In this document: positions 43,569 through 51,788 of the stretch, one piece after another
Layout of the letters: each line of letters begins with the position of its first letter
Position numbering within the stretch: position 1 is the first letter of the stretch
Assembly (NCBI GenBank): GCA_900542235.1
Contig: UQNB01000001.1
Span: 1 to 64,000, forward strand
From: an uncultured Collinsella sp.
GTDB lineage: Bacteria; Actinomycetota; Coriobacteriia; Coriobacteriales; Coriobacteriaceae
DNA: 64,000 nt
Direction: 5' to 3'
Notes under the pieces: generated by a model
The model's input: only the letters and a program-made list of their open reading frames with translations
The model's database searches: none
Told to the model about the DNA's origin: nothing
Program-made: the position numbers and the translations under genes

Positions 43569-46010
43569 GTGGCAGAGCGTCCGACTTATAAGCTCAAGTT
43601 TCTCGATCCCAAGAAGCGCTTTCCGGTGATGCCCGAGCAGCCTGCAGGGCGCTCGTATGGCGTTGTTTGGAAACTCTTTGGCGACGATCCGCACGAATCA
43701 TGCTACGCCGTTGAATTCGTCGGCAAGAGCCATGTGTCACTTTTAGGCTACGTGAGCGTTTCGGGCGAAGTGTACAAGGTGGACCGCCCCGTTAGCGAGG
43801 CGCCGTTGCCCGATGATCCCGATATGCAACTGGTTCTTGATGAGTCCGACTCCAGCATTGGCGAGATTGCGGTAAGGGGCGCCGATGGGACGATGCGTCC
43901 CCGGGCGCGGGTCATCGGCTCTCCAAAAGGCCCTATGCGCGAGCAGTCCGACCGCGAGACATGGAATTCGGCCCGCAGCCTCCCTTACGGTGAGTTCATG
44001 GCATCTATGTTCTTGCGCTACGTGATATTTGCCGACTCCGAAAATGCTATTGCGACCACGGCAGACACCCATAGGCTCGACGAGAGCATGCACAATGTCG
44101 TCGACAAGATCAAACTCGTCAAGCTGCCCGAGCCAGTCGAAGTGCTGCTGGGCTTTGATTCGACGCCGCTTCCCGATGCCATCGAGACGTTGCTCTACCG
44201 CATTGACCATACGGATAATCCGAGCGGCATCGAGCGCTATGCCGCGGCCTTGATGGGCGAAGTCAATCTGCCTCGTCTGCGTACCATAGCGACAAAAACC
44301 GAAATGAGCTTGGCCCGTATCGACCGTTCAAAGCTCTTTTACCTCAATTTCGATCGCAGCCTGCTGGATCAGGACGAGATCGACACCTTGCTTGCCATTG
44401 AGTGCCGCCTGAACCGCCTCTCGGGCATTCTTGAGCGTATCGGAGCCGGATTGGCCCCTGTCGCCTCATCGCCAAGCTTTGAGGGTTGCTCGCTCTTTGA
44501 TCTGTGGCACATCTCTAAGACGACCAACGATGTTCCTCGCTTGCTCGAAACGCTGTCGAGAGACAACCCGTGGGCCAAGCCGGGAACCGTTTCGTGCCAG
44601 CCGGGTGGCGAGTGGGACGTGCGCACCCGCTTTGCACGAATTGTCGAGGCGCTCAACGTGGTCACGCGACTCGACTATACCTATCGTGTCAACGTTGCCG
44701 AGGGGATTATGCGCGTCCAGTTTGGGCACTCTGTCGTTGGTGCCATGCCGCAGCGTGAATATGACGCTCAGGATGACGCCTGGCGCGAACTGGACGAGGA
44801 CGTGCGTGCGGCGTGGGCCGCGGAGCACGACGCGCGCGTGGCGCTTACGCTTGCAGCGGCTTGCTTTGCCGCGGGTGCCTGCATCACGCGCTGCTATGTG
44901 CAGATTGAGGCTCCCGACAACGAGCGGGATGTGAACATCGTCGCAACGTATTCCTTTGCCCGTGCCGAGTATTTTGCCGATTGTGTTCCCGTCGCCAAGG
45001 ATCTTGAGAGCATGGGTATGGACGATATGCCGTGCAAGCGCATGCTTGAGGCATATGAGGCGACCACGCCGGATATGATTGAGCCTGCTGAGGTCCACGC
45101 TCGCCCGCGTGACGACCATCGTCCGCTGCCGCCGGCGTTGCGCGACCTGTTGCTTGCCGATACGGCTGACGAGTTGGAAGTTATGGAAGAGGATGGCGAC
45201 CCGTACGTGGCGCGCGTCGTTGAATTGCGCGAGCAGTCTAAAACTGACCGTGCAGGTGCATTCGAGGGCTTTTCTCGTTTGGCCGAGGAGCTGGAGGCCA
45301 AGTGTGCCGTTGCCGAGCTCTTGGCAACGGGGCCGGTCCAAACGCAGTTCTGCGACAACCAGTTGGTACGCATGGTGCTGCCGGTGATGGAGGAGGATCG
45401 TTCCGTGCGCATTCTGCGCGCGCCCGATGCGCTGTACTTTGCCCAGCACGAGATTTGCAGCTTTTATGCCGAACAGGAAGATTTTGAGCGCGCGTTGCCC
45501 GAGGTGCGCCGCCTTTACGATTTGGCGCGCTCGTCCATGCAATCGCATTTTGCGCTGATTAACGTGCTGGCGCGCCTGGAGCGTTTTGACGAGGTTATCG
45601 AGGTGGCCCGTCACGGTTTGCGCATCGCGAGCGATCGTCCCTCGATCGGCTACCTGTTTTACCGTTTGGCATTTGCATACTGGAACTGCGATCAGCTCGA
45701 GCTGGCGCTGGCGTGCTACCGCCTCGTGCCGCGCGGCGAGGAGTCGGGCAGCAGCGCGCTGGAGGAAATGCAGGGCCTCATGAACGAGATGGGCATCAAT
45801 GAGCCTCCGACGTTCGATGATGCGGTTGAGACCATCCGCAAGGCGGGGCTCGAGTTGCCGCCGGTGCCCGCCGTGACCAACCAGCTGGCGGATGCTGCCG
45901 TACAACTCGTTGATAACGGTTTCTTCTTCCTGGCGCGCGGTTGCATCTTCCAAATGTGGCGTACCATGGGTAACGACGAGCTCGGCTCCCTCAACCGCTC
46001 GCTGGGGTAG
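43569..46010 (+). CDS. large hypothetical protein with C-terminal TPR-like repeats
   Basis: An 813-residue soluble protein. The first 540 residues have no motif I recognise. The last 250 (from about 620) are helical pairs of the TPR kind, for example QEDFERALPEVRRLYDLARS, RFDEVIEVARHGLRIASDRP and LELALACYRLVP. It starts with GTG after AGGGTGAT. No signal peptide or membrane helix is seen. It stands alone between the two repeat-bearing tRNA loci. The role is unknown; a scaffold or regulatory protein is possible. Confidence 0.75.
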   Translation: MAERPTYKLKFLDPKKRFPVMPEQPAGRSYGVVWKLFGDDPHESCYAVEFVGKSHVSLLGYVSVSGEVYKVDRPVSEAPLPDDPDMQLVLDESDSSIGEIAVRGADGTMRPRARVIGSPKGPMREQSDRETWNSARSLPYGEFMASMFLRYVIFADSENAIATTADTHRLDESMHNVVDKIKLVKLPEPVEVLLGFDSTPLPDAIETLLYRIDHTDNPSGIERYAAALMGEVNLPRLRTIATKTEMSLARIDRSKLFYLNFDRSLLDQDEIDTLLAIECRLNRLSGILERIGAGLAPVASSPSFEGCSLFDLWHISKTTNDVPRLLETLSRDNPWAKPGTVSCQPGGEWDVRTRFARIVEALNVVTRLDYTYRVNVAEGIMRVQFGHSVVGAMPQREYDAQDDAWRELDEDVRAAWAAEHDARVALTLAAACFAAGACITRCYVQIEAPDNERDVNIVATYSFARAEYFADCVPVAKDLESMGMDDMPCKRMLEAYEATTPDMIEPAEVHARPRDDHRPLPPALRDLLLADTADELEVMEEDGDPYVARVVELREQSKTDRAGAFEGFSRLAEELEAKCAVAELLATGPVQTQFCDNQLVRMVLPVMEEDRSVRILRAPDALYFAQHEICSFYAEQEDFERALPEVRRLYDLARSSMQSHFALINVLARLERFDEVIEVARHGLRIASDRPSIGYLFYRLAFAYWNCDQLELALACYRLVPRGEESGSSALEEMQGLMNEMGINEPPTFDDAVETIRKAGLELPPVPAVTNQLADAAVQLVDNGFFFLARGCIFQMWRTMGNDELGSLNRSLG

Positions 46011-46059
46011 GCGAAGCTTCCAAGGAGGAAAGGATGCTAGGCAATTAGAAAATTTCCTC

Positions 46060-46088
46060 TTGCCCATCCTTGGCTGTTTGGTTACTAT
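46060..46088 (+). promoter_or_regulatory. promoter of tRNA-Ser
   Basis: TTGCCC (46060-46065), 17-bp spacer, TACTAT (46083-46088), 14 bp before the tRNA. An interrupted hairpin AAGGATG.GGCAA/TTGCC.CATCCTT (about 46029-46072) overlaps the -35. Confidence 0.65.
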
Positions 46089-46102
46089 AGAACGGCTGTT
46101 AC

Positions 46103-46193
46103 GGAGAGCTGACCGAGAGGCCGAAGGTGCTCGCCTGCTAAGCGAGTATGCCCCAAAAGGGCATCTGGGGTTCGAATCCCCAGCTCTCCGCCA
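46103..46193 (+). tRNA. tRNA-Ser (anticodon GCT)
   Basis: Acceptor GGAGAGC/GCTCTCC, anticodon stem CTCGC/GCGAG around CTGCTAA, long variable arm GCCCCAAAAGGGC, T loop TTCGAAT, discriminator G, CCA encoded. Confidence 0.95.
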
Positions 46194-46455
46194 GTATGAC
46201 TTGAAAGAAGGGTCCCATTTGGGGCCCTTTTTTGTGCGGAGAAAGGAGGCTGGGGATTCGAACCCGAGAGGGCACGGGCGTTAAGCAAACGCGAAAGCGT
46301 TTGTAGCCCGTGGGCGAAAAGCCGCCAGGCTTTGAAGCCGGAGGGCATGCGCAGCATGCCCGGACATCCCCAGCTCTCCGCCAGTACGAATTTGAAGAAG
46401 GGTCCCATTTGGGGCCCTTTTTATTATCAAGAATGGCGGCTGGGGATTCGAACCC
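46174..46455 (+). repeat. 190-bp tRNA-tail repeat unit at tRNA-Ser
   Basis: Order: tRNA tail with CCA; terminator GGGTCCC-ATT-TGGGGCCC plus T run (about 46209-46233); inverted T-arm containing GCTGGGGATTCGAACCC (46249-46265), a 17-nt exact complement of the tRNA T-arm; core hairpins 46273-46312, about 46328-46339 and 46343-46361; tail and terminator again from 46366; and the inverted T-arm again at 46438-46455. Both the tails and the inverted arms are spaced exactly 190 bp. Confidence 0.9.
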
Positions 46456-46490
46456 TCAAAAAAGGAGGCATCCTTTCGGACGCCTCCTTT
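46456..46490 (-). terminator. terminator of the D-Ala-D-Ala carboxypeptidase gene
   Basis: AAAGGAGGC/GCCTCCTTT stem (46461-46490) with a T run on the minus strand. Confidence 0.85.
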
Positions 46491-46514
46491 CAGTGGGCTT
46501 ATTATTCTTGCGCC

Positions 46515-47855
46515 CTACACCTCGGGCGCCTTGGCGACGGTCTCGCTTTCTGCTGTGAGTGGGCGGTTGTCGATGCGACGGCCCAAGCGATCGAGCTTCA
46601 CGAGTAGCCATTCAATGGGATTCGGCTCCGAGCCTTCCTCGTCGGCAACCAGGTCCATGACGGCGATCTTGGTGCCGTCCTGCTTAAGCGTAACGCTGCC
46701 CACCTTGTCGCCCACATGCACCGTGCCCGAAAGATCGTCGTAGCTAACCTTTTCGGTCACCTCGCCGGCAAGAGAAAACACGGTCGCTTGCGCCGTGGGA
46801 TCGGCGAGCGTGGCGTCGATTGTCTTATCCGTCCAGTCGGTTTGACTAATGCGCGCCATAAGCGGGTTGCCGTTGGCGGTCTTTTCTTGCGTGTTGGCGA
46901 TTGCGACCGTCACCTTGTGGTCGTAGTACCAGTTGGCAAGGGTGGCGGTATCGGTAAAGCGCTGATCGGTGGTGGTGGAGTTCAAAATAACGGTGTAGAT
47001 CTCGTCGCCGTCGCGGTTGTAGGCGCTCGTAAAGCAATAGCCCGCGTCGTCGGTGGTGCCGGTCTTGCCGCCGATGTTGCCATCTTGGCCCAGCAAATAG
47101 TTATGCGTGTCCATGGAATGCGAATGGTCGGTGCCGTCGGCGCCCGTGACTTCGATCCAGGAATCCTCGCTCGCTACGACCTCGCGGATCGTGTCGTTTT
47201 TCATGGCCTCCTGCATCATCAGCGCCACGTCGTGTGCGGTTGAGTGCATATCGCCAGCCCACTCATCAAAGTCCAGACCATGCGGGTTTTCAAAAAGCGT
47301 ACCGGTGCAGCCGAGCTTCTTAGCGCGCTCGTTCATGGCCTTCACAAATGTGGCCTCGGCGTCTTTGGTCTTAGGGTCGATCTTCTTGCCCACATATTCG
47401 GCGAGCACGATGGCGGCGTCGTTGCCCGAGGGAATCATCAGGCCGCGCAGCGCCTGCTCCACGGTAAGCTTGTCGCCTTCGAGCAAGCCGGCGGTCGAAT
47501 TGCCCACGGTGGCTGCGGCGTTGCTCACCGTGACCTTCTCGTCCATCTTGCAATTCTCGACGGTTAGGATTGCGGTCATGACCTTGGTGATCGAGGCAAT
47601 CTTGACCTGCTCATCGGCGTCGCGGGCATAGTAGACGGTGCCGTCTTTGCCCATGACGAGGGCATTGGTCGCATCGATATCGGGCAGGTTTTCGGCCGTG
47701 ATACCGCGCACATCGGCGGTTTTGCCGCAAACATTGTCGGTCGTGAGCACTTGGGCGCCGGCGACGGTGGGCACGCCGGCGGCAAGGGCGATAGCGCAGA
47801 CAAAGCCGGCGGCAAGCTGGGCTGAGCGCTTTGCAAAAGGGGTGAGGGACTTCAC
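46515..47855 (-). CDS. D-alanyl-D-alanine carboxypeptidase (DacF/PBP5 type)
   Basis: A secreted or membrane-anchored S11 serine carboxypeptidase that trims the terminal D-Ala of peptidoglycan stem peptides. Signal-peptide-like residues are at about 8-33 (KRSAQLAAGFVCAIALAAG). Active-site motifs are SITK (Ser88, Lys91), SGN (143-145) and KTG (264-266). A C-terminal beta domain follows; the tail has no clear amphipathic anchor. I chose GTG at 47855, just downstream of a TATACT -10 element; earlier ATGs lie in the promoter. The start is the uncertain part. It is divergent from a VanRS-like system. Confidence 0.88.
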   Translation of the reverse strand: MKSLTPFAKRSAQLAAGFVCAIALAAGVPTVAGAQVLTTDNVCGKTADVRGITAENLPDIDATNALVMGKDGTVYYARDADEQVKIASITKVMTAILTVENCKMDEKVTVSNAAATVGNSTAGLLEGDKLTVEQALRGLMIPSGNDAAIVLAEYVGKKIDPKTKDAEATFVKAMNERAKKLGCTGTLFENPHGLDFDEWAGDMHSTAHDVALMMQEAMKNDTIREVVASEDSWIEVTGADGTDHSHSMDTHNYLLGQDGNIGGKTGTTDDAGYCFTSAYNRDGDEIYTVILNSTTTDQRFTDTATLANWYYDHKVTVAIANTQEKTANGNPLMARISQTDWTDKTIDATLADPTAQATVFSLAGEVTEKVSYDDLSGTVHVGDKVGSVTLKQDGTKIAVMDLVADEEGSEPNPIEWLLVKLDRLGRRIDNRPLTAESETVAKAPEV

Positions 47856-48052
47856 GGATTTCGCTTTCGACGGGATGGTCTCTTCTGGAACTAGAGTATA
47901 TCGTTTGCCGGCGTCGGCGATCATCGCGTGCGTGCGTGGCCCACATCCGCACCCGAACGGGCACAAGGGTGCTTAAGGCCGACTTAATCGCCCGCGCTTG
48001 TTGTGTGTGGTGCGCGCTGCCTCGGGCATAATGGAGCGCGAGAGGAGCACGC

Positions 48053-48748
48053 ATGAACGAGCGCATTTTGGTAGTCGATGACGAGAAGGCCATCGCCGAT
48101 CTGGTTGGTATCTACCTTACAAAAGAGGGCTTTGATGTTCAGATTGCCTATAGCGGAGCAGATGCTGCCAAGGCGATTTTGGAGCAGGAGTTCGATCTGG
48201 CGCTGCTGGACGTCATGCTGCCCGATATCGACGGCTTTGAGCTGCTGCGCACCATCCGCGCCGGCCATACCTATCCCGTTATTATGCTGACGGCGCGCGA
48301 TGCCCAACATGACAAGATCGAGGGCCTCTCGTTGGGCGCAGACGATTACGTGGTCAAGCCGTTCCGTCCGCTGGAGCTCATTGCGCGCGTTCATGCTCAG
48401 CTCCGTCGTTACACTAGCTACGGCAGCCGCGCACAGGCGGTCGAGTCGCCGACCATTCAGCTCGACGGCCTCGAGATCAACCGCGATGCTCGTTGTGTGA
48501 CGGTGGACGGTGCACCGGTGCGTCTCACGCCCATCGAGTATTCCATCTTGCTGTATCTGGTCGAGCATCGTGGCAGCGTGGTGGCCGTGGGGGACCTGTT
48601 CCGCGCGGTGTGGAACGAGGACTTTATGCCTGGCTCCAACAATACGGTGATGGTGCACATCCGCCATCTGCGCGAAAAGATCGGCGACGATGCTCAAAAT
48701 CCGCGCTTCATCAAAAACGTCTGGGGCGTCGGCTACATCATCGAATAA
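48053..48748 (+). CDS. OmpR-family response regulator, VanR-like
   Basis: 231 residues: receiver domain with VVDDE, phospho-acceptor Asp53 in LLDVMLPD and KPF (about 103), then a winged-helix DNA-binding domain (about 135-230, ending GVGYIIE). It resembles VanR-type regulators of cell-wall genes. GAGAGGAG precedes the ATG. The kinase gene follows 26 bp downstream and a D-Ala-D-Ala carboxypeptidase gene is divergent, so a role in wall stress is plausible. Confidence 0.92.
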   Translation: MNERILVVDDEKAIADLVGIYLTKEGFDVQIAYSGADAAKAILEQEFDLALLDVMLPDIDGFELLRTIRAGHTYPVIMLTARDAQHDKIEGLSLGADDYVVKPFRPLELIARVHAQLRRYTSYGSRAQAVESPTIQLDGLEINRDARCVTVDGAPVRLTPIEYSILLYLVEHRGSVVAVGDLFRAVWNEDFMPGSNNTVMVHIRHLREKIGDDAQNPRFIKNVWGVGYIIE

Positions 48749-48774
48749 CGCTTTTCGCTTGTGAGGATCTTGAT

Positions 48775-50013
48775 ATGACAAAAGACGATAGGCAAGCGTT
48801 CGAGGTGCCCGATCGACTCTTTGAATACGTGAGGTCAGTCGTCGACAACCGCGCGCTTGCAACGGTGCTGCTCTTTTTGCTGAGCCTGCTGCTGATTGGC
48901 ATCGATAACATCGCTGGAATCTTGGCGGTGCTGCTTGTTGGCTTTTTGCTGATTGATCGATTTGAGATCGTGTGCCGCTGCGTGGTGATTGGCGGCGCCG
49001 CGTGGGCCATGACGTTGGCGATTGGCGCCATGGCGCTCGGCGGCATCGAAGGGCCGGTGTTGTTCGATGCCGGCTTTGTATTCAACATGCTTGGCTTTGT
49101 GCTGGCGCTTGCCGCGTGCGTGCTGTTCTTGTGCGGCCGCGCCCTGTACTACCAGGGCTACGAGCAGGGCGAGCAGCATGCCGATTGTGTGCTGGCTGCT
49201 CGTATTCAAGATCGCCTGATCGATCACCCCGACACCTGGGACAACATCGACGGCGACTTCTTGGAGGTCGAGGGCGCCCTTAACCGCGTGCGTGACCGTG
49301 AGCGCAAGGTGCAACAGGCCTTGCGTGACGAATCTCATCGCAAGGACGATCTGGTCACGTACTTGGCACATGACCTACGCACCCCGCTTGCCAGTGTGGT
49401 GGGCTATCTTTCGCTGCTGCAAGAGGCTCCCGAGCTGCCGGTTGAGCAACGTGCGCACTTTACGGGCGTGGCTCTCGACAAAGCGCACCGGCTCGATGCG
49501 CTCATCGAAGAGTTCTTCGATATCACGCGCTTTGACTTCCACGATATCGTGCTCACGCGCGGCTATGTTGATCTGGGGTTGCTGCTGGCTCAGGTGGCTG
49601 ACGAGTTCTATCCCATCCTCAACGAGCAGCATAAGGAAGCCCAAGTTGATATTCGCGAGGACCTGACGGTGCTCGTGGATGGCGACAAGATGGCTCGCGT
49701 GTTCAACAACATCATGAAAAACGCCGTTGCCTATAGCTATGAGGGCTCGACCATCACGATCGAGGCCAGACGCCGGGACGGCGGTGGCGTGCGCGTGCGC
49801 TTTATCAATCAGGGCGATCCCATCCCTGAGGCAAAGCTCAAGGAGATCTTTGAGAAGTTCTATCGCCTGGATGCGGCGCGTGCGACCAATCGCGGCGGCG
49901 CTGGACTGGGGCTTGCCATCGCCAAGGAGATCGTATGCGCGCACGGCGGTACCGTTGCATGTGAATCGACGCCCGAACACACGATATTCACCATCGAGCT
50001 GCCCGCCGCATAG
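48775..50013 (+). CDS. sensor histidine kinase, VanS-like
   Basis: 412 residues. Four hydrophobic helices lie in the first 130 residues (about 28-60, 65-85, 98-125) with very short loops, so it has no sizeable extracellular sensor. A HAMP-less linker coiled coil follows, then HisKA with YLAHDLRTPL (His199) and HATPase with NIMKNAV, RGGAGLGLAI. Such intramembrane-sensing kinases detect envelope stress. ATG 48775 follows GTGAGGATC. It is the partner of the upstream regulator. Confidence 0.9.
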   Translation: MTKDDRQAFEVPDRLFEYVRSVVDNRALATVLLFLLSLLLIGIDNIAGILAVLLVGFLLIDRFEIVCRCVVIGGAAWAMTLAIGAMALGGIEGPVLFDAGFVFNMLGFVLALAACVLFLCGRALYYQGYEQGEQHADCVLAARIQDRLIDHPDTWDNIDGDFLEVEGALNRVRDRERKVQQALRDESHRKDDLVTYLAHDLRTPLASVVGYLSLLQEAPELPVEQRAHFTGVALDKAHRLDALIEEFFDITRFDFHDIVLTRGYVDLGLLLAQVADEFYPILNEQHKEAQVDIREDLTVLVDGDKMARVFNNIMKNAVAYSYEGSTITIEARRRDGGGVRVRFINQGDPIPEAKLKEIFEKFYRLDAARATNRGGAGLGLAIAKEIVCAHGGTVACESTPEHTIFTIELPAA

Positions 50014-50116
50014 CCAGTGTGCCCTTACAAACACTTGACAATGCGCTCACGTGCATATGAGCCGCGATTCCTACTATCGATACTGCTGAATTGATATCGA
50101 TGTGGAGGTATGCGGT

Positions 50117-50992
50117 ATGACGGCTGCTGCGGCTGTGGAGCCCACGGAGCTTGAAGAACTCATGAAAGCGCAGGCCGAGGCCGCGCGCGAGCGCGAGGTT
50201 GGGGATGCGACTCGCCCCACGGCAGAGGATCTTGCCGCCTCGCCGACGCGCATCGATGTTGAGGGCCTCGACCTGTTCTATGGCGACCATCATGCGCTCA
50301 AGGACGTGAATATCAAGATCCGCGACAAGCAGATCACCTCGTTCATCGGTCCATCGGGCTGCGGCAAGTCGACGTTGCTGCGCTGCTTTAACCGCATGAA
50401 CGACGGCATCAAGGATTGCCGCATCGAGGGCAAGATTGCGCTCGATGGTCAAGATATCCTGGGCGATTACGACATTTGCCGCCTTCGCCAGCGCGTGGGC
50501 ATGGTGTTCCAGCGCCCCAACCCGTTTCCCATGAGCATCTACGACAACGTCGCGTATGGTCCGCGCGGCATGGGTGTGCGCGATCGCGCTGTGCTGGATG
50601 AGCTGGTCGAGGACTCCCTTCGTCGTGCTGCGCTATGGGATGAGGTCAAGGACAAGCTCAAAGAGTCGGGCCTGGGTCTTTCGGGTGGACAGCAGCAGCG
50701 CCTGTGCATCGCCCGCGCGCTTGCCGTGCAGCCCGACATTCTGCTGATGGACGAGCCGACCTCGGCACTCGACCCCGTGTCGACGCTGGTGGTTGAGCAG
50801 CTGGCCTGCGAGCTCAAGGAGGTCTGTACGCTCGTGGTCGTTACGCACAATATGCAGCAGGCGGCGCGTATCTCCGACTCGGTCGCGTTTTTCTTGCTGG
50901 GTGAGTTGGTGGAGCACGCGCCCACCGCGCAACTCTTCAAGAATCCGACCGATCCGCGCACGGCGGATTATTTGACGGGACGTTTTGGCTGA
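50117..50992 (+). CDS. pstB: phosphate ABC transporter ATP-binding protein
   Basis: 291 residues. Walker [10 protein letters not shown] is at 78-86, [18 protein letters not shown] is the PstB-specific stretch, then [15 protein letters not shown] and [12 protein letters not shown]. PstB energises the high-affinity phosphate importer PstSCA, but none of pstS, pstC or pstA is in the window. The first 45 residues are an acidic extension not seen in typical PstB. ATG 50117 has GTGGAGG upstream, and TTGACA lies at 50036-50041. It is followed by a PhoBR-type pair. Confidence 0.92.
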   Translation: MTAAAAVEPTELEELMKAQAEAAREREVGDATRPTAEDLAASPTRIDVEGLDLFYGDHHALKDVNIKIRDKQITSFIGPSGCGKSTLLRCFNRMNDGIKDCRIEGKIALDGQDILGDYDICRLRQRVGMVFQRPNPFPMSIYDNVAYGPRGMGVRDRAVLDELVEDSLRRAALWDEVKDKLKESGLGLSGGQQQRLCIARALAVQPDILLMDEPTSALDPVSTLVVEQLACELKEVCTLVVVTHNMQQAARISDSVAFFLLGELVEHAPTAQLFKNPTDPRTADYLTGRFG

Positions 50993-51056
50993 TACCATCT
51001 AGTAAAGGTACCTTTAGGGTTAAGATGCGGTCATGCCGGCCGCAAAGGGGTTCAAC

Positions 51057-51785
51057 ATGATCTATTACGTCGAGGACGATGACAACATCAGGGATTTGAC
51101 GGTCTATGCGCTGCGCAAGCAGGGGATTGAGGCCGAAGGCTTTTCGTGCGACGGTGAGTTTAAGGCTGCCGTGGCGCGACGGGTACCCGATGCCGTCCTG
51201 CTCGACATCATGCTGCCCGATACCGATGGCTTGGCGATTATGCGTCGACTGCGTGCCGATCGCCTGACGGCGACGGTGCCCATCATGATGCTTACCGCCA
51301 AGGATACCGAGCTCGACAAGGTGATGGCGCTCGATGGCGGTGCCGACGATTACCTGACTAAGCCGTTTTCGCTCATGGAGCTTGCGAGCCGCTGCCGCGC
51401 ACTGCTGCGTCGCGGCGGCATGGTCAAGCAGGCGAGCGATGTGCTCAGCGTGGGCGACATCGTGCTCTCGCCCAGCCATCGCGAGGTGACCGTTGCCGGC
51501 GAGCCGCTTAAGCTCACCCTGCGCGAGTTCGACCTGCTCGAGTACCTCATGCGCAAGCCCGGCGTGGTTTTTACCCGCGAGTCGTTGCTGCAGAGCGTGT
51601 GGGGCTGGGACTTCGACGGCGGTTCGCGCACCGTTGACGTGCACGTGCAGACGCTTCGCCAAAAACTGGGCGAGCATGCCAGCGCCATCGAGACCGTGCG
51701 CGGCGTGGGCTACCGCTTGGCCGAGCCTTCTGCCGGTGATGGTGCCGAAGGTGACGACACCGCGGCCACCGCATCGGAGGAGTAA
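51057..51785 (+). CDS. OmpR/PhoB-family response regulator
   Basis: 242 residues: receiver with YYVEDDDNIRDL, Asp50 in LLDIMLPDTDG, and LTAKDTE; then the winged-helix domain with LTLREFDLLEYL, ending GVGYRLAEPS plus an acidic Gly/Ala tail. Its place between pstB and a PhoR-like kinase makes it the likely PhoB regulator of phosphate genes. The ATG at 51057 is preceded by AAAGGGG; an ATG at 51033 has no ribosome binding site. Confidence 0.9.
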   Translation: MIYYVEDDDNIRDLTVYALRKQGIEAEGFSCDGEFKAAVARRVPDAVLLDIMLPDTDGLAIMRRLRADRLTATVPIMMLTAKDTELDKVMALDGGADDYLTKPFSLMELASRCRALLRRGGMVKQASDVLSVGDIVLSPSHREVTVAGEPLKLTLREFDLLEYLMRKPGVVFTRESLLQSVWGWDFDGGSRTVDVHVQTLRQKLGEHASAIETVRGVGYRLAEPSAGDGAEGDDTAATASEE

Positions 51786-51788
51786 CCC

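Noticed and set aside
43133..43591. Plus-strand ORF of 152 residues through tRNA-Arg and its repeat unit
   Set aside because: It reads straight through a functional tRNA and hairpin core with no ribosome binding site.
46033..46047. Possible leader peptide MLGN after AAGGAGGAAAGG
   Set aside because: The sequence overlaps the hairpin and -35 region of the tRNA-Ser promoter and leads to no protein gene, so a leader peptide makes no sense here.
46085..46408. Minus-strand ORF of 107 residues over tRNA-Ser and the repeat unit
   Set aside because: It is the antisense translation of a tRNA and its tail repeat, with phrases such as GIRTPDALLGHTRLAG that recur as spurious proteins wherever tRNA-Ser occurs.
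43229..46455. CRISPR array interpretation of the 190-bp repeats
   Set aside because: Each locus has only two copies, no short repeats with unique spacers, and no cas genes nearby.
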